Assembly (NCBI GenBank): GCA_050084515.1
Contig: CM114271.1
Coordinates: forward strand, 51,956,001-52,020,000
DNA length: 64,000 nucleotides
Direction of reading: 5' to 3'
DNA from: Blasia pusilla
Taxonomy: Eukaryota > Marchantiophyta > Marchantiopsida > Blasiales
Shown: positions 13,037 through 23,009 of the stretch, piece by piece
How the letters are laid out: each line of letters starts with the position of its first letter
Position numbering within the stretch: the stretch's first letter is position 1
Notes under the pieces: generated by a model
Databases searched by the model: none
Seen by the model: only the letters and a program-made list of their open reading frames with translations
Told to the model about the DNA's origin: nothing
Made by a program: the position numbers and the translations under genes

Positions 13037-13089
13037 GACACGCACGAGATGTGCAAAGGACCGAATCCATCGCACATCTCGTGCGTGTC
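13037..13089. repeat. Perfect 18-bp inverted repeat, 17-nt loop
   Basis: The arm 13037-13054 (GACACGCACGAGATGTGC) is exactly complementary to 13072-13089. It marks a sharp composition change: AT-rich DNA lies to the left and the GC-rich tandem array begins directly to the right. It could be a terminal hairpin of a mobile element or a strong structured RNA. No family is recognised. Confidence 0.85.
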
Positions 13090-13099
13090 GCTTCTGCTC

Positions 13100-13560
13100 C
13101 TGCTGCGCTTCCATAGCTGACACTTTACATGGCCTCCTGCGACTTCAGTACCTGCGCGCTCTCACGATCATTGCGATATGGTCCTGTTTGACGGGCTCCG
13201 ATTTCGGAAGCTGCGCGCCTTGTCTTCATTTGCGATATTGCCCCGGTTGATGGCCTCCGATTTCAAAGACTGCGGAGTTTCTGCGCGCTCTCTCTTCATT
13301 TGCGGGATTGCCCCGGTTGATGGCCTCCGATTGCAGAGACTGCGGAGTTTCTGCGCGCTCTCTCTTCATTTGCGGGATTGCCCCGGTTGATGGCCTCCGA
13401 TTGCAGAGACTGCGGACGTTCTGCGCGATCTCTCTTCATTTGCGGCATTGCCGCGGTTGATGGCCTCCGATTGCAGAGACTGCGGACGTTCTGCGCGATC
13501 TCTCTTCATTTGCGACATTGCCCCGGTTGATGGCCTCCTATTGCAGAGTCTGGGGAGGGT
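13100..13560. repeat. GC-rich 70-bp tandem repeat array
   Basis: The block CCCCGGTTGATGGCCTCCGA recurs at 13241, 13311, 13381, 13451 (CCGCGG variant) and 13521, exactly 70 bp apart. A diverged first unit lies near 13170. Neighbouring units differ by only a few bases, so expansion is fairly recent. Since 70 is not a multiple of three, the open frames crossing the array cannot encode a repeated peptide in one frame. Confidence 0.9.
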
Positions 13561-14370
13561 CTGCGCACTCTTTCCTCCATTGGCGCGGGGCCGCGTTTGA
13601 GAGCCTCAGGTTTCGGAACCTGAGGATGTTGGACGCTCGACAGTCTGTGCACTGTCCTTCTGCAATGGCGCATGGCCCCGTCAGATGGCGCTCTGGAGGA
13701 GAACCTGCGGATGTTCGACAGTCTGCACTCTCTTTCTTCATTGGCGTCGTTGGCGCATTGCCGCGTGGGATGCCCTCAGGTTTGAGGACCTGCGGGTGTT
13801 CGAGATTCAACAGTCTGCGCTCTCTTTCTTTCTCGATTGGCTCGCAAACCCGACCCTTACATGGCCTCAGCTTTGAGCACCTGTGGCTCAAGAGGGCGCA
13901 GTCTTCGTCTTCATTGGCTCATGAACCCGTGGACGGCCTCCGGTTTGAGGGCCTGCGGATGCTTAGGGTTTGACGCTCTGCACTCTTTCTTTCTTGATTA
14001 GCTCATGAACCCGAAGAGGCCTCCGATTTGAGGACTTGCGGATGTTGGAGGTCTGACTGTCCGCACTGTTTGCCTTCCCCATTGATGGGCGCAAGTTCGA
14101 GGTTCCAGAGTTCGCACTCTGTCTTCACCGGCTCACAAACCCGTAGATGGCCTCCGGTTTGAGGAGCTAGGGATGCTCGAGGTTCAAGAGTTCGGACTCT
14201 ATGGCTTCCTTGGCTCATAAACCCGGAGATGGCCTCCGATTTCAGGACCTGCGGATGTCGGAGGTTTGATTGTCTGCACTATCTTCCTTCCTCACTCTCT
14301 GGTAGTCTGAAATCTCTTTCTTTGTTGGCTCATAAACCGTAAATGGCCCCCGGTTTGAGCCCTGTGGACC
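13561..14370. repeat. Diverged continuation of the GC-rich array
   Basis: Blocks of the type GGCCTC(C/A)G(G/A)TTTGAGG..CTGCGGATG followed by TCTGCACTCT.TCTTC recur roughly every 70-120 bp. These are older, diverged relatives of the 70-bp unit, with indels. Translations read like DGLRFEGLRMLR, but frames shift between units, so I do not call a gene. Confidence 0.6.
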
Positions 14371-14439
14371 ATGCACTTCTGCACGGCGCGTTCGCTTGAA
14401 GTTGGGAGCAACCTTTCCAGTTTTGCCTTCGAATGGACA

Positions 14440-14710
14440 TGATGGAGTAACTCATAAGAAGTACAAGGATTCAGGAGAGAGTAAGGAACACCGAAGCCAC
14501 ATTTGGACATGAATAAAAGAAGATGGTGGAACTCATAGGAAGTAGACGAATGTGGACTCTGAAATCAAAGGACACCCAAACCCAAGGCCACGGATATGGA
14601 TAAAAGAAATGGATAACTCCTGAGAAGTAAAGGGCGATTCGGAAACTCAATCATGAATAGGAGAGAGAACTCATAAAAACACATGGGTGACTCGATGGAC
14701 ACCAGGCCAC
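14440..14710. repeat. Degenerate repeats of about 80 bp
   Basis: The block AACTCATA(A/G)GAAGTA occurs at 14449 and 14530, with diverged forms at 14615 (AACTCCTGAGAAGTA) and 14668 (AACTCATAAAAAC). Between them GGACA(T/C)...GGATATGGATAAAAGAA-like blocks also recur. Spacings are 81, 85 and 53 bp. No coding signal is visible. Confidence 0.6.
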
Positions 14711-16201
14711 AATACTGCGAATTCTGCTGCGGATACGACTGGTGCCTACACCGTAGAATTCTCCGGGTCGGTTTCGCGTTCATAGAGTTCTCTCTGCAAT
14801 TCTGACGATCCATGTCGTTTGGGAACAGACTACTGCTGCGAGAAGAGGAGACGAAACAGAGAGAGTGGAGTGTCGACGATGGACGGTGATGTGAGAATAG
14901 TACAAATCAAAGCGTCTCTCGATATGACTGCTCCAGATCAGAATACGATGAAAAGAAGGTTCTTGGGAAAACATGAGAAGTGGCCAATTTCGTTCGTTAC
15001 ATGAATGTTATAACCTAAGATCCATGCTAGCGATAAGCCACTAACCTTGGATCCGAAAAGCTCGGAATTTGATGATACAAGGGTTTTCTGGACAATTGTG
15101 GTCATAGAGTAGTGAAGTGTGTAGGGGGGAATCCAATGAGGCTCTGGTGCTGTCTGGCGGAGGATGCACACAAACCCAAGTGGATAGCGAAGGACTTGCA
15201 CGCACCCGCAGAAATGAGACCACCATCATGGTCATGGTCGCCTATCTAAAATCGAACGTGCTGTCTCAACAAAAACTTTACACTTTCTATTGGCAAGGGG
15301 TTGGCGGAGCATGCACTTCCGACACATGGCAGGTGTTTAATAACAATGTTTCTCGAAACATAGAGAGATGAAATCAACTACCCAAAATCTGACGAATTTC
15401 ATCAGAGGTGCTGTCCAGTCGCACAAAACCATCGGAGATATCCCTTTCTTTCAAGGATTCGCCCTGCCCAGCCACTGGAATTTTCTCCGATGCCAAAACA
15501 TGAGAATTTCCTCAGAGAACAAAATATCGGTCCCTAAAGCACACCGGACGGGATATGACTCATAATCCCAATATTTCATGCTAAAAGCCAAGGTCAAAAT
15601 CACCCACGTCCTTTAGAGACGGGTTATTTCTCTCTGTTTGAGTGATTGCACAGTAACCCATGAAGTGAACTGGGGTTGAGTAAGTCAAGGGAGTGCAGGA
15701 GATATCTCAGAAACAAAATTTGGATTTCAAAGACCCAAGCACAGTTTCAACAAGAGCACCAAGTAGTAGTTTGATTATCCAAAGCCCCAAACCATATCGA
15801 GTCACCCAAGCAAAGCAAGATCATTAAGCACAATATCAAATTTGGGAATCAAATTTGGAAATACTTATCCAGAGCCTGAAACTAGGCCAAACAGGCAAAC
15901 AAGTTCCTCATTAAGATATCTGGCCATTTATATTACAGGAAAAAATGGCACATCTCAATTTATCATTGATGGCGCACCCGCTTAAACAAAACAAAATTTG
16001 ATTCCCTTGTGTGGTTGACAGATGCAGGAGCTTGGTGTACTTTAACATGATACTCCTTAAAACCCAAGTTGGTCTTGAGCTGCATATCAATAAAAGTCCA
16101 ACCAAGATGATACTGGCACCGCTCATGAAGGACTGCTAAGTTGGACACTTGAGAATCTTGTTTCTCCCTTGACCAATAGAACAGCAGAGAGGCCCAGACC
16201 T
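14711..16201. other. Region downstream of the SNIP1/DAWDLE gene
   Basis: No separate gene is supported. Minus-strand DNA just below 16202 is the expected 3' UTR and polyadenylation region of the SNIP1/DAWDLE gene, but I could not fix the transcript end. Open frames of 60-87 codons here resemble nothing known. Confidence 0.5.
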
Positions 16202-19200
16202 CTAGCCGTTGGAATGCTCATGAAGGAGCACATACTCACGACTGCACAATCAAACAAGAAGACGAAAATGAGCCAAACTTTGCAACATCCCATGAGAGAC
16301 GGCGCATGAAGTAAACTTGAAAACCTATACTCATGAGCAAATGACATAAATCACAAAAAGAGAAAACCCTGAATGATGTACCATATACATACCTGCTGTT
16401 GCCAAACTTGACAGTGTCTTTCTCAAACATTTCATAGTAGCGTTGAGGATCGAGGCGTTCACCCTGCAGTCAACCAGAGCGGATATCTTGTCAATGAACA
16501 ACAGTATTTAATCTACAGGAGATCAGAAGTTGCATGAACATGCCTAACACATAAAACCACTGAAACTCTGCAAGCTCTTCATTACTCTGTTAAAAATCCC
16601 CCCAAGACAAACTCCACACCAAGTTCGTACATTACTTGAGGACTACAAGCTGTCTGAAAAGAACCATGACTGACGTTTCCAAAGCAATTACAATGCCACA
16701 TAACTGTACTCTCATGCAGGTAAGGCATGGTGAACTTTGACTAGTCTGGCTTATAAGGATGTGTACCTTACTACAGAAAGACAGCATGCCAAAATTTTGA
16801 AAACAGAGAAAATCTACATTTCGACATTCCAACCAGAGCTGACCTCTGGAACACAGCGGAATAGGATAGGATACTGTGCAGTAGAGAAGTCATTTAATCC
16901 TGGGCTCTCTTTCCAAACAACCGGAGACCCATTGATAGAGTTTTCAAATTTTTTTGTTCATATTTTAAAATGTACCCAGAACCTTCTGAAAAGTGTGGTA
17001 TTAAAAAGTAATTCAAGACCCAGTCATTGAACCGAAATCCATTCCATGGCTAGTTCAGGGTGAATGATACTCATAGAAGATATTCAAGAGAGTTTCTGGT
17101 CAAGGAAATATATTTTGGCCGGGCACTCTGTCCAGAAAATAAATCACAGAATAGATCCAAGGCCATTTAAGTCTGAAAATTTTGTGAGAGCTGAACAAGG
17201 GGGTTCAGCTCCTGTATGAAAGGTTCCTAGCAAAGGCACAAGAGGTGTTAGTGGACTATGGGCCAATGCCAGTACCCTGGCATGCACCCATAATCAGCCG
17301 ACACCCAACAGGAATAGGAGATCACGCAACTTTACCTCGAGTCAGATGCTGAGCCCAGGTTCATGGATCTTCAAGATACAGGAGAAATTCTACATGACGC
17401 AGAACCCTTGAGAACACGAGTTTTCTTTGCCAAGCTGAATAGCTGTAATCAAATTTAGGGTGGCTATATAAACAGGAGACAATCTGGGACGTGGTAAAAT
17501 TAAGACTCTTCAAGATGATCTGGAGAGACTATGATCCAACACAGTGCATCTGATCAGCATGTTGGACCCAGATGGGGTCATCCAGCACAACAAGTATGGG
17601 CAGCAGGAGTTCTGGGCCAATCAGCAATGCAAGTTGCCTTTTGAAAACTATTTGTTTGGAACAGGATATAAAAACTAAACCCATCACAATACACTTACTA
17701 CACCTAGAGCGACTGTACTCATTAAGTAGTGCCTGTTGTAGCCTTGTGACACCTAGAGAGGCAAACAGATTATGCATGTGACAACAAAATGTCAAATTCT
17801 AAGATCATGTTAGTGGCATTGACATGAGAATCATTTTCCAAGACAACCCCCTCTGCTATCCTACAAATGATCCACAGCTCAAAAAGGAAAAACGAAGAGG
17901 AAAACACAGCACATTGCAGAAGAACGGTTTCTGTCATGTGACGCAAAAAATGAAAAACTCCTTACATTTAAGAATGTACCATTTGTGCTTCCCAGATCCA
18001 TGAGGTAGGGCCTGTAAGCGAACAAGGGAAATTATGTTATAGATACAAAGAGAATGCGTGACAGATTAGGAAAAGTCATTAGTCCTGCTAGCAAGTCCTC
18101 ATCAAAACCCTTGACACAGGATCTTAGATGAGGTTCTTAAAACAATAGAGTGGCATGCTCTTCTTGTTAACTTACCGATCTGCTGGCAAAAGATAATTAA
18201 CTCCAATGCAAGAGCATGCCGTGTTTAAAAACATAAATAGTGATCTCGTTCAGAAGTCTCTCATTCAGAAGCTCCTCCATCACATTCCATGGAGAACAGA
18301 CAACCTTCCAGTTAACCTATTCCAGACATTTCTGTGACTGCTAAACCAACTTTTAACCCCACATTAAATATCTTACATACCCCAAAATCATGATTCCTGG
18401 TACAATCCTCTGTCCATGGTAAACTCAAGTTCCTAGAGAAACAAAAACAACAATTCCATAGAGATTTTGCTTTCCACAATCACATGGATATGTGGGAAGA
18501 AAAGTTCTCACTCGCTACCTGAAAGACATGCCAGACAATAGTGAACCTAAGCCAATGACATAGACAACACTAGACTTGCAAGAGTTAAAATTGAGCCTTT
18601 ACCTCACTTTATTAGATGAGGTACCACTTGGATCCTCTTTCTCTGTTAACCTGAATCAAAAGATATTCAACCAAAATTTTAATCACACCCGCCTCATCAC
18701 TTTTATCTTCTAAACTTTAAATGAATGACTCTCTTGCAACTTCCCAAGTCATGCCACACGTCATACCCCACAAACCTGACTTCTAAGAAAATGCAAGAAC
18801 TTCCATGACATAGAATACTCTAGGAAATTTTCTTGATCACACCATGATAGATAGAGACATAAATCTGAACTTCTTGTCCACAAGTGAAGAAAATGAAGAT
18901 GATCACCTATACTGGATAACAGCATGTTGTTTGCTGCATGAAGGATGGTCCGTTGGTACATCAGCAACCCTCCTCTCCCGACCAAACAGATAGCACGTTT
19001 GGCGGTGTATGTACAGAGGATCTGTAGCAAAGAATCACAGTCATATGACCATTCTGTTTCTAAATTTTGCGTTCAGTATGATCCCAGTATACACTGCATA
19101 AGTCATTGAGAAAAAACACAAGCCCCAAATTTTCTAGTGCAAACGCCCTACAACAAAGCACAAGATCAGAGGGGAAGAAGCTAAATTAAGGGCACAAATA

Positions 19201-21616
19201 CGAACCATTAAGAGGCTCCCCATCCTTGAATACATACAGACGCCACCGTGTGCTTGGCTTGCGGGCTTCCGGAGGTTCAGTAAATTGCAAGGTTACACCT
19301 GCATTTCAGGTGACAAAAGGCATAAGAAAGAGCAAACAGTTTCAAACCTATATGAATTTGCCCTCACCTCCTCTCATAAAATTAGAGGGATTTTGATCCA
19401 AAGTTGGAAGAAATTCAATCTACCCTTTAGGTTGGTTTGTTTGCAGCCACTTTGCTTCAAACTTCACACAAAATTTAATATGAAACTCAAAGGCCACAGT
19501 CTATTGCAAGGTTGATGAATAAGTGGTTTGAGATGCAACAAGGATGGGAAATAATCAAGAACAAAATGGACTGCAACAATAAGAAAGACGGGAATATACC
19601 AACTCTTTACATTACTCAGGCACAAATTTGGTGCTGCAAACATCAGGTGAATCACAGGCATAGTGCAGTCCTCACCTTTGACTTTGTTGGTTTCAGCTGC
19701 AAGTTTTCCAGAGTATTCAAATGATGGCTTCTCCTGCACAAGAGATGGCACTGCCCTTCATAAAGGTCTAGAAGACAACCACCTGGGACACCTTCCCTGT
19801 TTCCTAAGCCTTCAAAAAATTTAACTGTTGATTAAACATTTAAGCCTAAGACGACCGGTCATCCTGAAAGACAATAAACCCACTGAAATTAACCAGTTTA
19901 TCTACCTTTTCCTTCGCCTCAAGGGAAGCTTCAATTTCTTGCATTTTTGCTACAGGATCATTCCTCGGAGGTGTAGAGTCGTTGTCTCTGGGAGCACAAG
20001 AAACGATCAACACTGGTTAAACTGATAAAGACCAATGTCTTGGTGCCAGGATCAACCGCTAGTACAGAAAACAAATAAGATACCACCGAAAAACATACTG
20101 CCATACCTGTGCTTGTCTTTGGAAGCTTCACCTCCCTCCTGCAGGATGAAGAAGTTTGATGTATAAGAGGGTGTGTACACATATACTCCTACTATCAGGC
20201 AGGGTCCACAATAGAAGGACGAGAAATTGTGAATGGTTACAAACACGAGCCAACCTTAGAAAAAAAAAACCCGAGAGAACCCGATACAATGGCCTAAAAA
20301 GTTTGGGTGCCACCACTGAAAAAATGCGATCTTTACAACGAGAGAAAGAACGGCAGTGGAAATGAAGAAAACAAATAGCATAAAGGAGTGGATTTCACCG
20401 GACACCTCTTCACGTGCAACAGCAGTGATGCCAGTGGCTCCGTGGTGATCATGTTTGGAGCTCCTTTTGCGATGTGGTGATTCCCTCGGGGGAGAATGTT
20501 GACGAGTCTGGTGCATATCTTTAGGGGACATTGAAGGTAACTGTTGACGCCTCTGACGAACGTTTTTAGGAGACGTTGAAGGTGAATGTTGCCGCCTCTG
20601 GCGAACGTCTTTGGGAGACATTGAAGGTGAAAGTTGACGTCTCCGGCGCATATCTTTCGGAGACAGAGACCGATCATGGCGCGAACGCACCGGAGACCGC
20701 ACTGGAGACTGCTCTCTCGGCCTATCTCTCCCCATTCTATCTCGTAGTCTACCTTGATCCCTACTTACATCCCTAATTCTATCCCTAGGTTTTTCTCTGT
20801 CTCTAATTCTATTTACATCTTTCTCCCTTTCTCTGTTCCTGTCTCTGTCTCTGTCTCTGTCCATGCCTCGGTCTCGGTCTCGGTCTCGATCCCTATCTCG
20901 GCTCCTTCCATATTCTCTGTCTCTATTCCTTTCCAGCTCCCTTTCTTCTTGAGCCCTTCGCAGACGTTTAGTGCGCGGTGAGGGTGAGCGGCGAACCACG
21001 GGAGACGACCTTCCTGGAGAGCTAGAAATTGATCTGCAAACAAAAGTGCAAGCGAATTAATCCTTCGAACTAATGAAAAGTGGAAGTAACAGGCGAGTTG
21101 GAAACCTCCTGCGTCCGCTACGTGTAGTGTGAACAGCACAGTTCAATTTCTTGAACAGTGCGAGCTGGGGAACGACTAAGTAAAGCCAGATTCCTTAAAA
21201 GAATGCGCGACGGTCTGTTCCCACGATGTCTCCCCGTACCTCCACCACTACAGGAATACCAAATGCATCCAAATTTTATGTTTAACACGAGCCATTTCTG
21301 GTACTTCAATCTCGTCAGAATCAAAATCCCATCCGAAATGTGACCAACGATCATTTGCCCCGTTTCTTCGGCCTCGCTCCGGAAACACTCGCGTGCCCAT
21401 GCACAAATACATGGCAACGGCCAGTAAAACCCCCCGGCTCTTCTTCCACTGCTCAGCTCTCTACATTCAGGTTCTTGAACGTTCAACGAGGCTAGGGCGT
21501 GACAATACGGAACAAGAAACGATAATAATAGAGCAGAAGCGAAACACACACCTGCGAGAAGAGTGGGACCGCTTCTGAGCATGCGCTGCGCCATCCCCGT
21601 ACCTCGGAGCCGCCAT
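16202..21616 (-). CDS. DDL: SNIP1/DAWDLE FHA-domain protein (11 exons)
   Basis: Coding exons, 5' to 3' on the minus strand: 21552-21616, 20406-21033, 20107-20138, 19906-19987, 19676-19733, 19206-19298, 18907-19021, 18603-18650, 17966-18011, 16393-16463, 16202-16241. Every intron has GT-AG ends and all phases join to a 425-residue protein. Residues 22-231 are basic and serine-rich, with an Arg-Asp run (about 50-115) and four 15-residue repeats (147-206). EKPSFEYSGKLAAETNKVKG (270-289) leads into an FHA domain: GRERR 333-337, SKQH 349-352, STNGT 382-386, then the family C-terminus REYVLLHE. In Arabidopsis DAWDLE binds DCL1 and supports microRNA and siRNA biogenesis; the human homologue SNIP1 is nuclear and spliceosome-associated. 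The FHA domain should bind phosphothreonine peptides. An in-frame ATG at 21667 is an alternative start; I prefer 21616 because the peptide from there leads straight into the conserved SR-type region. This is the only intact gene in the window. Confidence 0.93.
20479..20658 (-). repeat. In-frame 45-bp coding repeat in SNIP1/DAWDLE exon 2
   Basis: Four units start at 45-bp steps (boundaries at 20479, 20524, 20569, 20614 and 20659). Each encodes SPK(D/N)(M/V)(R/H)(R/Q)(R/T)RQ followed by a Pro-Ser tail. The period is a multiple of three and the frame is kept, so this is a protein-level repeat of SP- and RRQ-rich segments with likely proline-directed phosphorylation sites. Confidence 0.85.
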
Positions 21617-22100
21617 ACCCCGCCAGAATTTGCAACCCTCGATCCCCCGATCGATTTTCCGCTCCACTCCCAGTCCGCCTCCTCAAATCCAACCGATCCT
21701 CTCCGCGTTTCGTCCTGTTCCGAATTCCTTCCCCATCAATCCTCCCCTCCAATCCTCCTCCGCTTCCTGTGCCCTCTGCTCTGCCCGCGCGAAGCTCCGA
21801 TCCGATCCCTTCCCGCTGCGGCTCCGCATCGCTCGACCTGCGCAAAACACTGCGACGGGGGAAGTGCTGCTGGGCGATCGCCTGGCTGATGCGGCGTCCC
21901 GCCATTCGCTTACAGGTCCGCCAGACTCCATAAAGGGGTCCAGCTGACCGCGTGGCACCTCCGGTCGGATCCAGTCGTTCCCGCCGTGCCCATGTGGGAG
22001 ATGGCTATTGGTGGCGTCCCATCCACTGCCATGTGCATACATACGTACGTGGAGGCCAGTTAGGAGAAAGGGGTTGGGTTACTTCAATGGTTTGTCTCCT
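21617..22100 (-). promoter_or_regulatory. Putative 5' UTR and promoter of SNIP1/DAWDLE
   Basis: This GC-rich segment lies directly upstream of the first coding exon and is clearly richer in G+C than the flanking DNA. That is consistent with a 5' leader and housekeeping-type promoter. I see no clear TATA box in the expected orientation. Open frames here shift on both strands and match no family. Confidence 0.45.
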
Positions 22101-22989
22101 TCGGGTGAGGATGGTAAGTTTCAAATTATAAAAGACTTGATAGGACCCAGCAATTACGGCCTCTCATTATCATGTTGATATCACAAAAGTATTTTTGAGA
22201 GAAGTTTAGTGATTCTGCCCACTAAACTGCATCTTCTAACTAAGAAGGCACTTGTATTTCTTGCACGGGAGGAGGAGTAAAACAAATTAAACTTCATCTT
22301 CGAACTAGTACTAGTCCGCTCCATAATAGCATGCCAGTCTGCGATATGGAGTGTATTTTGGAAGCCTCATAAACATGGTCCGCCCACTACGGCCTACAAT
22401 AGCCTTATCACACACATTGACACACTTCATGTAGTTGAGTACTCTAGGTAGCAATCTTGTGTGTATGCTCACGAGCCCATAAGTGTACGGTGGATAATTT
22501 TGTGTATGCTTTGGGCTACCTCACTGATTGTAGTGGATGTTGTAATCAATGATACCAACTATTGGGATCTGCATTTAAATTACATGTGGCAGATTGTATT
22601 TCGTGCTCACACTAGACTACAAAACTAGATTGGTTGCATGCTCCACTACAACACGTTTTATGTCATTTCACATACAACAGAACCCACCGTAGATGCAACA
22701 CATCAGTTGTACCTCTCATGCATTGAAAGTTGTTTTTTCAGTAGCCTTTATTGTCCTCCAGGTTGTCCTTCTCATCAGCCTCTAAGGTACTGGTACTGAG
22801 CAATCAAATCATAACGACATACTCAATAAGCCAAATACATCAACTGCTACCCAGCCTCTGTTACCATGTACTCACTAGACTGAAAAATCCAAGAATATAC
22901 ATGTAGCGGTGCCTTTCTACTCAACTATTACCCTTGTAGCATCACACAATAGAGAATAGCACGACCCAGAAGAGTAGTTAGGCACAGGT
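22101..22989. other. Intergenic DNA between SNIP1/DAWDLE and the Helitron
   Basis: No gene is visible. The left end of the Helitron may lie here, but Helitrons carry no terminal repeats and I could not place the 5'-TC end. Confidence 0.45.
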
Positions 22990-23009
22990 GCAGGTTACTT
23001 TTCAATAAA

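Noticed and set aside
13100-13560. CRISPR-like array
   Set aside because: The 70-bp units are contiguous near-identical tandem copies without unique spacers, in plant nuclear DNA.
13178-13973. Leucine-rich-repeat-like gene
   Set aside because: The echo DGLRFE.LR shifts frame between units because the period is not a multiple of three.
20754-20981. Plus-strand open frame rich in Ser/Val
   Set aside because: It is the antisense of the Arg-Asp repeat in exon 2 of the SNIP1/DAWDLE gene.
21492-22042. Overlapping GC-rich open frames on both strands upstream of SNIP1/DAWDLE
   Set aside because: They lie in the likely 5' UTR and promoter, overlap one another and show no domain.
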